Source of the DNA: Branchiostoma floridae
Taxonomy: Eukaryota; Chordata; Leptocardii; Amphioxiformes; Branchiostomatidae
Length of the DNA: 64,000 nucleotides
Direction: 5' to 3'
Assembly (NCBI RefSeq): GCF_000003815.2
Contig: NC_049995.1
Span: forward strand, 13,292,062-13,356,061
Within the stretch, counting starts at the first letter, position 1. Each line of letters begins with the position of its first letter. Below are positions 54,492 through 64,000 of this stretch, in pieces. Both the position numbers and the translations under genes were made by a program. The notes under the pieces are model-generated. The model did no database searches, was not told where the DNA came from, and worked only from the letters and a program-made list of their open reading frames with translations.

Positions 54492-55705
54492 GATCATATT
54501 TCCGTTGTTTCTGCATCAATTTTGATGTGTTATATATCAATAGAAAGCGTGTGTGATTTCCTTTCATATGGTATCAAACTCCTTATGGCTATAAATTCTT
54601 GGAACGAGCACCAGGGCTACTTACGTCAGTGGGTCACGAAAAAAAAGTGCCCAAATTTCAATTTTTGTGTTCAACTCTGTATCATCCTGCTGGTATGGGT
54701 GTGGGTGTCAACGATTCAATTTACCCTTTTTTTCACGTAATCTTTGGTATACAGAGCATCCAAGTTCATCTTTAACATTTGAGAAGAGTATATGTGCCCT
54801 TTTAGCTGTTGATGACCTAATCGAGGTGTGGAGGCGGCAAGGAGAATGCCACGCTGACAGCGCACGGATAGAGCGTAACAGCGCGTAGCGCTTGGTGGAG
54901 GCAGTGTCATGGTGTGGTGTATGTATGGCTGCCACAGGAAAAACGAAGTTCACCTTCATCCCAGACAAGACAACCTCAATGCTGTGAGATACAGGGACAC
55001 CATTCTCCATGCAGTCGCAATGTCATACCTCGTCAGCGTGTGTGGGGGACCAAATGCAATTTTGCATGTGTTAGACTACAACGCCCGTCACACAGAGCAA
55101 GGATCAATGCAAACTGTGTGCGTGGACGGTGTAATCTTACAGAATGTCATTCGACCCCATATTGAAGGGGTAAGACATTGCGACTGAATACTGAATGGAG
55201 AATGGTGTCCCTGTATCTCACAGTATTGAGGTTGTCTTGTCTGGGATGATAGCGAACCTTGTTTTTCCTGTGGCAGCCATACATACACCACAACAAGCGC
55301 TACGCGCTGTTACGCTCTATCCGTGCGACAGTCGGCGTGGCATTCTCCTTGCCGCATCCACACTTCGAATCGGTCATCCAACACCCAAAATACACATATA
55401 CTCTCCTCAAATGTTGAAGATAAACTTGGATGTTCTGTATACCAAAGATTACGTGAAAAAAGGATAGATTGAATCCTTGACACCCACACCGATACAAGCA
55501 GGATGATACAGAGTTGAACACAAAAATTGAAATTTGGGCACATTTTTTTCGTGACCCACTGACGTAAGTAACCCTGGTGCTCTTTTCACGAATTTAAAAT
55601 CATGAGGAGTTTGATACCATATAAAAGGAAATCACACACGCTTTCTATTGATACATAACACATTAAAATTGATGCAAAAACAACGGAAATATGATCAGCC
55701 AAAGT
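54492..55705. mobile_element. Large inverted repeat of a Tc1/mariner-like transposon
   Basis: Arms of about 510-520 bp (54492-55011 and 55195-55705) are inverted copies around a 180-bp centre. The left arm reads on plus as decayed Tc1-type transposase: VWRRQGECHAD, then a shifted VSWCG-type GGSVMVW region. The centre has LDYNARHT, near the Tc1 DNARPHTA box. The right arm repeats the first part inverted. Stops and shifts show it is dead. It lies 178 bp past the gene D stop. Confidence 0.75.
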
Positions 55706-55882
55706 TCATATTCCAAACTTTTTGTGCCGAGTTTATATGGAAAACCCAGTTCCCCTGACTTGCCCTGAGGGCACTTTTCCATCAAGCTTCCAGGAGGTCG
55801 GCGGATGTTTGGCGGGCTGCTATAGGCGAGATTTAATCAGGCTATAAAAAACACAGATGATAAAGTCACCCAATGTGTCTAT

Positions 55883-58518
55883 TTAGTACTTCTCGTCCGA
55901 GGCGGTTTGCAAACTTGTGTAGGTGTTCTCATCCAGACTAGCCAGGTTGATGTAGTCCTGGGAAAGAGGAAAAGGGAAACAGAAAGATGGCTGAGGCAAA
56001 TGAAACACGAACGAATTAAGAAAGCTTATTATGGCAGTGCATCACATTCACGATATTGAATTATAACAAAAAGCAAATATTTTCATATATAACAATTTTC
56101 ATAATGATTGTCATTGGCTAAATTTCATTCTGTGTGGACTATAAGGTCACATACTGCCAATAGAGATTACTATTCCTGCCGTAAAACACTTCTATCAAAC
56201 CATTTCATTGTAATAAAGAAAGCTAGCCTTTTCGATGTGGACAATCGATTACTGTTGAAGGCACCGGGCATGAATGAGAGGTTGTACTCACATGTTCAGT
56301 CCCCATGAGTGCATCTAGTGTGCACTGGATCTTCCGGAACTCTGGTCTCCGGGCTGGGTCAGCATCCCAACAGTTCAGCATCAGGGTGTAGCTGTAGTAT
56401 TTCCATAAATAGTCAGATAGCGTTGTTTTATTGTGCCATCCATTAAGAGATATGCTTATGCAAATGTTAATGGAGTGCACGTACTTTCTTAATTAAATAA
56501 TCGACTAAAATAGTGAGCACCCAGAAAGATGATCGAGCAACAACCTTATGTCCTTAATTCCCACTGTATTATTCATGAAGAAACAATAAAACATATCATT
56601 GATGGAGGGATGCTAAATGTTTAAACGTTTCAACGATTTATGTTATTTCTGATCATAAAATAATCAAGATATTATCAAGAAGAAAACCCCGTTTCATGTT
56701 ATAGTTTTAGTATATAAAGCAGTTCGACTCACAGTTTCTCATCGCAGTGTTTTGTTTTGCCCATCCTGTATCCCTGCTGCACTCCGTTCATCACTTCCCG
56801 TTTGGACATGCCGGGGTACGGGGTAGCACCTGGTGGGAACAAACATCATGAGCTGCTGTCTCTTCTTTAACTTGCTTTTGCAAAGGGTAATACCATAATT
56901 TATCAACAAAGACATCATTAATTTATTTAAAGATTGTAGATGTTAAGCAAGTTATTTTGTGATTATGCTTTGTATGAGCAGTAATGATCGATTAAGTCAT
57001 ATAAATCTCTGTAAGGTTGATTTTAATTGAATAAAGAAAGAAAGAAAGAAACCCACCGAGAGTGACGATCTCCCAGAGCAGCACTCCGAAGGCCCAGACG
57101 TCCGTCTTGGTGGTGTACTTCCGGTGGAACAGCGACTCTGGGGCCATCCAACGGATAGGCAGGCGGGTCTGGGGATAATTTTCCGGGAAGAAAACATATC
57201 ATTCAAATTTCAGTTGATGGGAAGTCCAAAACAAAAACGAAATGTAAGTTTAACGAACGTGACTAAGATTCTGCCATAATGGTGAATGATACTTACCTTA
57301 GTAGTCCTCTCATATTCATCTCCTTCTCGCGAAAAGCCAAAGTCGGACACCTTGCAGGTTTTGTCTGCAGCAACCAGCACATTTCGGGTCGCAAGGTCAC
57401 GGTGAAGGATCTGCAATGAGAACCGCTGTTGTTGGACTTAACATTAATTGTTGGCTTGAGACAATGATACATTGTGTACACATGTGTCTATGATAGAATG
57501 CAGATCTAACAGAGGATGCTTCACCTTTTTGGAAGCCAGAAAGGTCATGCCCTTGGCTACGTCCCAGGCGAACTTGGTGAGGTCATGTGACGATAGGGAC
57601 TTGCTGCCGCCGTGTAAGTTCCCGTATGTTTGCTGAGTGCGGCTGGTGCGGAGGTTGGACTGGAGACTTCCTCCGGACACGTACTCAAGCAGCAGGTAGA
57701 ACGGGTCTGGAAACAGGAGATGAAGTCAGAGAGAGAGAGAGACGAGGAACCAATGGTTTCTTTCACTAGATGGAGGATAGAAGTTTGACCTAATCTCGAT
57801 TTACAGGACGTGTCTGAGGGAGTGAGCGATTGTGTGAGTGCTAGTGAGCGAGTGAGTAAGTGAGGGTGAGTGTGGTGTGGTGTATCTTCAGTGAGGGTAG
57901 ACATCCTGTACAAACCTGCATCTGTGCAGCAGCCCAGAAACGACACAACATTAGGATGACTCCCGAGGAGCTTCAGCACTGTCAGCTCCTTGAAGAATGC
58001 AGTTGAAGCAGTTGCACTTGTCATACCTAAATGGTAAATCATCATCGAGAAGAAGAAGTAAATCAGCGAAGTACATCGTCATCGCGCAAAGAAATGTAAA
58101 TCGGAAGACTTGTATTTTGTGATTCCATACCCACATGCTTTATACATGTTGTGTATTAAAAAAAAACGATCTAAATGAATGTTTCACTGCACCTTTCAAC
58201 TCCTTCACGGCCAGAATTGTCACACTTTCGTTTTCCAATTTTTTCAAGGCTTCAGCCTTGTAGACACTCCCGAACTCCCCTTTGCCAAGTTCCTCTTTGA
58301 TGTTCAGTTGATTTCGCGGGAATTCTGAGGATGGTTTTACATCTTCATATGCAGCTTCTGGTGTTTCCTAATAGAAAAGTGGTAAAACATATTGGTGAGT
58401 AAATGCAATGCAATGCAAACGAAAAGAACCGATAAAGATTCTAATAAATTCATAATGAAATTTGTAGAATTACCTCCTTATTACTGCGTGCCAGCAAACC
58501 TTGATACGTGTGGTTAGA
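55883..58518 (-). CDS. Gene D: tandem kinase-end paralogue of gene C (5' part missing or displaced)
   Basis: Nine exons, 1011 nt, each the same length as its gene C partner: 58474-58518, 58193-58367, 57916-58026, 57525-57706, 57297-57410, 57057-57168, 56733-56829, 56292-56391, 55883-55957. They encode [31 protein letters not shown], the hinge, [15 protein letters not shown] and DYINL with TAA. All catalytic residues are present and there is no stop or shift. No juxtamembrane, TM, SEA or Ig exon lies between 58519 and the window end. Retroelements start at 58610, so upstream exons are either beyond 64000 or lost. It could be an active RTK with a far ectodomain, a cytosolic kinase, or an unexpressed duplicate. 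Confidence 0.85.
57810..57880. repeat. Decayed (GTGA)n microsatellite
   Basis: Interrupted GTGAGTGA runs in the gene D intron equivalent to the gene C intron at 40440-40562. Confidence 0.75.
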
Positions 58519-58609
58519 CTGTGGAAAAAGAAAGAGCAGTTTGCGAGCTCAGTGCGACCTATTTGAAATAAAGTAAATCTTTAGTAACCCTTAAACATAT
58601 AAAGCTTAC

Positions 58610-59198
58610 TGTGACGGAGTCACTGCAATAGTTTTAGGCATGCCCAAGGCTAACTGCGCATGAGCAGGGAGAAGGGGATAAGGAGACGAAACTTCGGCAG
58701 TGTGAAGTCCTGCTATGTAGATTTAGAGGTTTCATGGATTAAAAGAGCAACATCGGAACAACAGCGTCGGTCTATCTTGTGACAAGTGGAAATTCACGGA
58801 AGGTCTACGACCGGTAAGTGAGACCCTTAGCCTACGGAACTTCCCGAACGGAACTTTTCATGCAGTAGAGGCGAACGAGAGTGGCCATTAGCCAAGCCGT
58901 GAATAGAAAGTTTGGAAGGCTGTCCGACTGGCCAAGTTGTTGATGTATCCTACTGCTGAGGAAGGGAAGGGTAAAGACTTTCAACCATACTTTCAGTGAT
59001 GCTTTCTTAATTGGATGCATATGGAACCAATTCGTATGGTAACAAACATATTCTTTGTGTGTGCATGATATCAAGCCAGCGGAATAGAACGTCAGCCTCA
59101 GACGGGCTAAAACAAATCACTAAACAATAGAGCGTCACCCCAGACGGGCCAAAACAAATCAGTAAACTGTAGAGCGTAAAATAAGAAAAAAAGGGAAG
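58610..59198 (+). mobile_element. Probable 5' region of an LTR element
   Basis: Begins TGTGACGGAGTCACTGCAAT, an LTR-like TG start, directly after sequence matching the gene C intron. It precedes the gag-like ORF. A doubled AGACGGG(C/T)(C/T)AAAACAAATCA motif lies at 59100-59165. No second LTR or clear primer binding site was found. Confidence 0.5.
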
Positions 59199-61307
59199 AT
59201 GGAAGAATATATCGAGGCAGGTTCGAAATTAAGCCTGAAGGAGGAGGCTTTGCAAACGTATGTGCAGCAGGCACTGGAGAGGGAGGAGAGAGCCAAGGAA
59301 AGAGAAATGCAAAAGTTGAAGTTAGAAGCCGAAAAGAGAGAGAAGGAACGACAGGTAGAGATGGAGAAACTGAAGTTAGAAGCTGAGAAGCTCAAGTTAG
59401 AAGCTGAAGAGAAAGAGAAGGAACGGCAGGTCGAGATAGAGAAGCAGAAGTTAGAAGCTGAAGAGAAAGAGAAGGAACGGCAGGTCGAGATAGAGAAGCA
59501 GAAGTTAGAAGCTGAAGAGAAAGAGAAGGAACGGCAGGTAGAGATAGAGAAGCTGAAGCTACAAGCTGAGGAAAAAGAGAGAGAAAGGCAGGAGAAGGAA
59601 GCGGAACGGCGACATCAGCTGGAGATGAGACAGCTGGGGCCGGAGGGGGGTGCAGCCGCAGAAACGGAAAGTGTTCGGGCTAAGATACCCAAGCTTCCAG
59701 CCTTCGAGGATGGCAAGGACGACCTCGATGCCTTTCTACAGAGGTTCGCAACCTCCAACGGCTGGAAGGAGACAACGTGGGCCTCCACCTTAAGTGCTTT
59801 GCTCACTGGAACGGCACTGCAAGTATATTCTCGGCTTAGCGACCATGAAGCCCGGGATTATAACAAGGTGAAGGAGGCACATATGAAGCGCTACAATCTT
59901 ACAGAAGATGGATTTCGCGCCAAGTTTCGTCACAACCAACCAGAAAAGGGGGAGAGTCCGGAACAGTTTCTGGTGCGACTGACCAAGTACCTTGACCGAT
60001 GGGTAGATTTGTCCAAGACAACCAGGGACTATGAGTCCATCCAGGACATGTTCGTCAGGGAACAATTCATGGAGGCATGTCCCACGGACTTGGCCACTCA
60101 CCTACGAGAGCGAGCCCCGCAGTCCATGAAAGAGATGGCAGAGATGGCGCAGCACTTCCTAGAGGCTCATAGGCGGGAACTGGCAACCCGGGTGGACATG
60201 GTGGAAGTTCAAAATCCCGGAGATGCCCGCGTTGTCAAGAGGTGTTACAACTGCAACAGCCCGGAGCACTTGGCCAGGGCCTGCCCGCAAGTGAGACAAC
60301 TGATGGAGCCGTCCCAAGGGACCTCATTATACGCCAACAACGGAAAAGTGACAGGGTACGAGTATGAAGGGGAAGTCGAGGGAACACCCGTGACTATGTT
60401 GTTAGACACGGGAAGTACGCAGACATTTGTCCACAATGACTTGGTCCACCCTATGAAGATCAATGCAGATGCTCAGGGCGGGATAAAGTGCATCCTTGGG
60501 GATATACAAAACTATCCGACCGCAAAAGTCGCTATCAAGGTGGGGAATACAACCTATGCGGTAAAGGCCAAAGTGAGCCAAAACCTGCCAAGACCTGTCA
60601 TCCTCGGACGTGACATCCCGAACTTGGCCAAGCTGGTACAGACAGCTCCAACGCATAAGTTCGGTCAGGGACCCACCTCCGCAGGAGACGGGAGGATAGC
60701 CTCCAATAACGGACCAGCATTCGGTCGCCATGGTGACGGAGGAGGTCGCGGTGGTTACAGACGTGACGGGGACTACGACAGGAGCAACCGTGGATTCAGA
60801 TCGAGCCAGTACAGTTACGATGGTCGTGGCAGATCGTATGGGGAGAGCCAGCGTGGCTTTGGCCCAGGGTATCGCGACATCCACAACCATGGAGGCGGCC
60901 AGGGGCCGAAGAGCAGGAAAAGATATGGCCCGCCTGTCCGCACTAACTACCGTCTGATTGTGGAGAACTTGTCCAGTCGCTGTAGCTGGCAGAACTTGAA
61001 GGATTACATGCGGCAAGCTGGAGAAGTCACCTTTGCTGATGTGCACAAGCAGAACAGGAATGAGGGGATTGTGGAATTCACCACCTACCGAGACATGGAG
61101 AATGCCCGGCGTAAGCTTGACGGGACTGAAATCTATGGTTGTGAGATCAAACTGGTGGAGTCTAAGCCTGCATGGAGCACTACCGATATATTGAAAGACC
61201 TTTATTGTACATTCATGCCTCGACGGGCTAGGTACAGGTCACTGATAACAGACATGACTGATAACAGACATAACAAACATATGCAAAAAACAACAAGATA
61301 CAATTAA
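59199..61307 (+). CDS. Gag-protease ORF fused to SR-protein linker and RRM2
   Basis: A 702-codon ORF. Residues 1-150: charged coiled coil with three 18-residue tandem repeats (54-bp units at about 59406, 59460 and 59514). About 160-325: retrotransposon capsid-like region ([27 protein letters not shown]). 349-362: zinc knuckle C-x2-C-x4-H-x4-C. 401-406: LLDTGS, a retroviral-type aspartic protease. 515-580: Gly/Arg/Ser-rich linker. 581-655: [20 protein letters not shown] and [14 protein letters not shown], matching RRM2 of SRSF4/5/6-type splicing factors with the SWQ(D/N)LKD signature at 596-602. The last roughly 40 codons (after 61185) are antisense 3' UTR of the neighbouring LINE. No reverse transcriptase follows. 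Frame is intact. Expression is unknown. Confidence 0.88.
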   Translation: MEEYIEAGSKLSLKEEALQTYVQQALEREERAKEREMQKLKLEAEKREKERQVEMEKLKLEAEKLKLEAEEKEKERQVEIEKQKLEAEEKEKERQVEIEKQKLEAEEKEKERQVEIEKLKLQAEEKERERQEKEAERRHQLEMRQLGPEGGAAAETESVRAKIPKLPAFEDGKDDLDAFLQRFATSNGWKETTWASTLSALLTGTALQVYSRLSDHEARDYNKVKEAHMKRYNLTEDGFRAKFRHNQPEKGESPEQFLVRLTKYLDRWVDLSKTTRDYESIQDMFVREQFMEACPTDLATHLRERAPQSMKEMAEMAQHFLEAHRRELATRVDMVEVQNPGDARVVKRCYNCNSPEHLARACPQVRQLMEPSQGTSLYANNGKVTGYEYEGEVEGTPVTMLLDTGSTQTFVHNDLVHPMKINADAQGGIKCILGDIQNYPTAKVAIKVGNTTYAVKAKVSQNLPRPVILGRDIPNLAKLVQTAPTHKFGQGPTSAGDGRIASNNGPAFGRHGDGGGRGGYRRDGDYDRSNRGFRSSQYSYDGRGRSYGESQRGFGPGYRDIHNHGGGQGPKSRKRYGPPVRTNYRLIVENLSSRCSWQNLKDYMRQAGEVTFADVHKQNRNEGIVEFTTYRDMENARRKLDGTEIYGCEIKLVESKPAWSTTDILKDLYCTFMPRRARYRSLITDMTDNRHNKHMQKTTRYN

Positions 61308-64000
61308 CTAGCTGAAGGTACTAAGCTAACAGGATGGTCGACATCTTCTCGCTTCTTTGTACAGGTGTAGATATAGGAACAGATAATGTTTGATATACAG
61401 GGTTTGTCTAGGCGCATCAAAAATAGAAATTTATCCGTTGCATTAAGGTGTTCAAAATATGGGAACTCTTTTCTTATATATTCATAAAGCACAATCCGTT
61501 CATTATGGTACAGTTTACAGTGTAAAATAAAATGCTGTTCATCTTCTACTTGTTGCAAATCACAAAATTGGCAGACTCTATGCTGCAGAGGGGTGCGGTT
61601 GTGCCTACCAGTTTCGATATGTAACTTGTGGCAACTAATCCGGAGTTTAGTGACAGCCACTCTGTGTTGTATGTTTTTCACCATCAGATATTCTTCTTCT
61701 TTATAAATAGTCTTGAATAATCTATAGGTTCGTAATTTGTTACCGAAAGATTTGTCCCGGTTGTCATTGTGTATTTCAGCTTTAAATGTTTGAATATAAA
61801 TATCCTTTAATCGTTGGCTGATGGCGTTGGTTATAGGTAATAGGTTTGTTCCTAGAGATATCTGAGATCTCCATATGTAGGCAAAACCGCATTCCTCCAG
61901 TATCTTACGAACGCCGGACGCCCAGCACTTGTTTCCATTTGCATCTAGTTGTAATTGACAAGATAGGGCGTCGGCTTGTAGACTGTCAGCTGGCACGTTT
62001 TGACGGATTCTTAGAAAGTGTTTGATAGCGTTCAGGGAGGCTTCCAGTTGAATGGGGTACCTCCCTAATTCCGCTCTTGTGGCAAGGTTAGATGCTGGTC
62101 TGGGGATATTTAGTGCTTGTTTGCAGAATTTAAGGTGAACAGATTCAATGGGACAGGTTTTAGGGCTTTTTAATGCGCCCCAGATTTCTGAGCCATAAAG
62201 TAGAATAGGTTTGACACATGCATCGAAAAGTTTGTTTCTAACTGGTAATGAGGCGGTGGCTTTATCTAAAGATTGTTTTATTCCGAATAAAGCCTTCAGA
62301 CCTTTGCCACTCAGGTATTTGTTGTTAGCTTTAAACGTGCCAGCTGCACTCACAATAATACCGAGATAAGTATAACAAGTTACAATTTCTATTTCACGAT
62401 TATCAAACAGGAGAGAACAGTTTTTAGGTAGACTGCCACCCTTTTTAAATACAATAATTTTTGTTTTCCTAAGATTTACTTTTAATTTCCAAAGTGCACA
62501 ATAATTTTCCAGATTGTTCAAGGAATGCTGTAATCCCTGTTTGGACTCGGAAAAAATTACCAAGTCGTCAGCATACAACAAGCAAGGGACAGTTTTGTTG
62601 TACATAAATGGAGGATTACAGGGAGCACCGTCAAATTGGGACACAATATCGCTAAGAAAAAGGTTAAATAATGTAGGGCTTAAATTACACCCTTGTCTCA
62701 CACCACAATTAGTAACAAAAGTTTCAGTCAATCCATTTTTAGATTTAACGCAGTTTATAGTCTTTGAATACATGCCTTCTATTACTTTTAGAAATTTACC
62801 ACCAATACCGAGCTTACTCAATTTAAACAAGAGGCCGTTTCTCCAAACAGAATCAAATGCTTTGCTAAAATCAATGAAGCAAGCGTAAAGTTGACGGTTT
62901 TTGTTTAGATATTTGCTAACTAGTGTACTTAAAACAAACAGATTATCGGTAGTTCTAAAGTTTTGTCTGAAGCCTGCTTGGTGTGGCTGGAAGAGGTTAT
63001 TGTGTTCTGCGTATTTGACAAGGCGTGAATTTAGAATGGAGGAAAATAATTTCCCTAAACAGCTGATTATAGAAATCCCTCTGTAGTTATCTGGCAGGGA
63101 GGTGTCTCCTGACTTGTGGATAGGAACAATATGACTTACTGACCATTCTTGCGGAAAATGACCATTTTGTAAGCAAGTGTTAAACAAGTGGAGTATAGGT
63201 TCTTTAAGCAACATTTTACCAGATTTTAGCATTTCATTCAAAATTCTGTCATTGCCGCTTGACTTACTGTTTTTTAGTTTTAAAACTGCGGTGTCCAATT
63301 CTTCTGGAGTAATTGCGGAATCTAGTTCTGACGAGTTTGGTGGGGTGTTCGAAAAGTCTGTTTGAACGTTTTCACTGGGAAGGTCGTTGTCTGTAGAGCT
63401 ATCAGGAAATTTGTCAAGATTCTTGAAGTGATTTACCCATTCCTCCTCTGTAATCTGGTTATCGTCATTTGGCTTTCCTGGTTTCAGTTTATTTATCAAG
63501 TTCCAGAATGCACTCGGGTTTCTTTCCTTTAGTGAAGACAATTGATCCATGATTTGTTGGTGGAAATCTCGTTTTTTCTTTTTTAACAATTTCTTATATT
63601 CTTTTTTACTTTTGAAGAATCTACCCCTTATGTCTGGATTCGAAGGATTTTTTTCCAGTAAAGATGCTATGTTTTTCACTTCCCTTTTCATTTCCATGCA
63701 GGTTTTGTCAAACCATTTCTTGTTTTGTCTTTTACGTGGGCGTTTCCTTACCCTTTTCAAACATAGCGACTGATCACCTGCTTCTCTCAGAATGGAACCA
63801 AACTCAGACACATAATCATCGATTTCCGAAGTGCTGTTTATGTTGTTTGGAACATTAGAACAAAGTAAACGTAGTCTGTCGACGAAATGAGACTGGCCGA
63901 GAGAAGAAAGAAACTTCTGGGCTGATTTATCGTTCCATTTATATTGTTTGGGGAGAGGTTTTGCATTTGATATTTTCCGGCTTTCTTGATAGGAGTGATT
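61185..64000 (-). mobile_element. Non-LTR (LINE) retrotransposon, 3' part
   Basis: Contains ORF2 (61304-64000) and a 119-bp 3' UTR with AATAAAGG close to the junction with the SR fragment at about 61185. The 5' end is beyond the window. Confidence 0.8.
61304..64000 (-). CDS. LINE ORF2 polyprotein, C-terminal 898 codons
   Basis: Open from the window edge to TAA at 61304-61306 with no stop or shift. It starts between the endonuclease and RT. RT boxes: [53 protein letters not shown] and VTCYTYLGI. The C-terminal Cys/His motif is CQFCDL with HFILHC, common in CR1/Jockey/L2-like elements. GTG/ATG starts within are not meaningful because the ORF continues upstream. It is a young copy by its integrity. 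Confidence 0.9.
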   Translation of the reverse strand, partial: NHSYQESRKISNAKPLPKQYKWNDKSAQKFLSSLGQSHFVDRLRLLCSNVPNNINSTSEIDDYVSEFGSILREAGDQSLCLKRVRKRPRKRQNKKWFDKTCMEMKREVKNIASLLEKNPSNPDIRGRFFKSKKEYKKLLKKKKRDFHQQIMDQLSSLKERNPSAFWNLINKLKPGKPNDDNQITEEEWVNHFKNLDKFPDSSTDNDLPSENVQTDFSNTPPNSSELDSAITPEELDTAVLKLKNSKSSGNDRILNEMLKSGKMLLKEPILHLFNTCLQNGHFPQEWSVSHIVPIHKSGDTSLPDNYRGISIISCLGKLFSSILNSRLVKYAEHNNLFQPHQAGFRQNFRTTDNLFVLSTLVSKYLNKNRQLYACFIDFSKAFDSVWRNGLLFKLSKLGIGGKFLKVIEGMYSKTINCVKSKNGLTETFVTNCGVRQGCNLSPTLFNLFLSDIVSQFDGAPCNPPFMYNKTVPCLLYADDLVIFSESKQGLQHSLNNLENYCALWKLKVNLRKTKIIVFKKGGSLPKNCSLLFDNREIEIVTCYTYLGIIVSAAGTFKANNKYLSGKGLKALFGIKQSLDKATASLPVRNKLFDACVKPILLYGSEIWGALKSPKTCPIESVHLKFCKQALNIPRPASNLATRAELGRYPIQLEASLNAIKHFLRIRQNVPADSLQADALSCQLQLDANGNKCWASGVRKILEECGFAYIWRSQISLGTNLLPITNAISQRLKDIYIQTFKAEIHNDNRDKSFGNKLRTYRLFKTIYKEEEYLMVKNIQHRVAVTKLRISCHKLHIETGRHNRTPLQHRVCQFCDLQQVEDEQHFILHCKLYHNERIVLYEYIRKEFPYFEHLNATDKFLFLMRLDKPCISNIICSYIYTCTKKREDVDHPVSLVPSAS

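Noticed and set aside
54708-55010. Host gene encoded by the 100-codon minus-strand frame
   Set aside because: It is the inverted reading of the decayed Tc1-type transposase arm and is duplicated in the opposite arm.
60402-61046. 214-codon minus-strand frame under the gag-SR ORF
   Set aside because: Shadow of the GC-rich plus-strand coding sequence. The plus strand has clear protease and RRM motifs.

Overview
The window reads as animal nuclear DNA, most likely an invertebrate chordate such as amphioxus (Branchiostoma). That is an inference from short phase-1 exons with clean GT/AG junctions, immunoglobulin receptors carrying ITIM-like tails or tyrosine kinase domains, and heavy transposon debris. 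There are no prokaryotic features. The species cannot be proved from sequence alone. All gene models were assembled by hand from splice signals and reading phase. The four receptor models keep one open frame across every junction.

Layout: (1) 90-15493, minus: gene A. It has a signal peptide, one V-type Ig domain, then exons encoding at least three hydrophobic segments and a cysteine-packed linker. It runs off the left edge, and its introns are full of retrotransposon remnants, fold-back elements and tandem repeats. (2) 15494-16080: a 587-bp divergent interval between the start codons of genes A and B. (3) 16081-35100, plus: gene B, 23 coding exons, 1346 codons plus stop. Order: signal peptide, V domain, six Ig domains, FN3, SEA, one transmembrane helix, then a long tail whose exons carry nine Y-x-x-(V/I/L) motifs, most of them ITIM or ITSM-like. 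(4) 37504-51473, minus: gene C, 26 coding exons, 1489 codons plus stop. It has the same ectodomain plan (V, eight Ig, FN3, SEA, transmembrane) but ends in an intact tyrosine kinase. B and C converge tail to tail. (5) 55883-58518, minus: gene D, nine exons closely matching the kinase end of C, with no ectodomain visible. (6) 58610-64000: an LTR-element-like gag-protease ORF fused to the linker and second RRM of an SR splicing factor, cut by the 3' end of a nearly intact non-LTR retrotransposon on the other strand.

The main biological idea is a paired-receptor locus. B (phosphatase-recruiting type tail) and C/D (kinase type) share ectodomain architecture, and A carries a related N-terminal V domain. 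In all three V domains the B-strand cysteine position appears to be tryptophan. B would be expected to be tyrosine-phosphorylated and to recruit SH2 proteins, while C would supply kinase signalling. Any direct interplay between them is inference.
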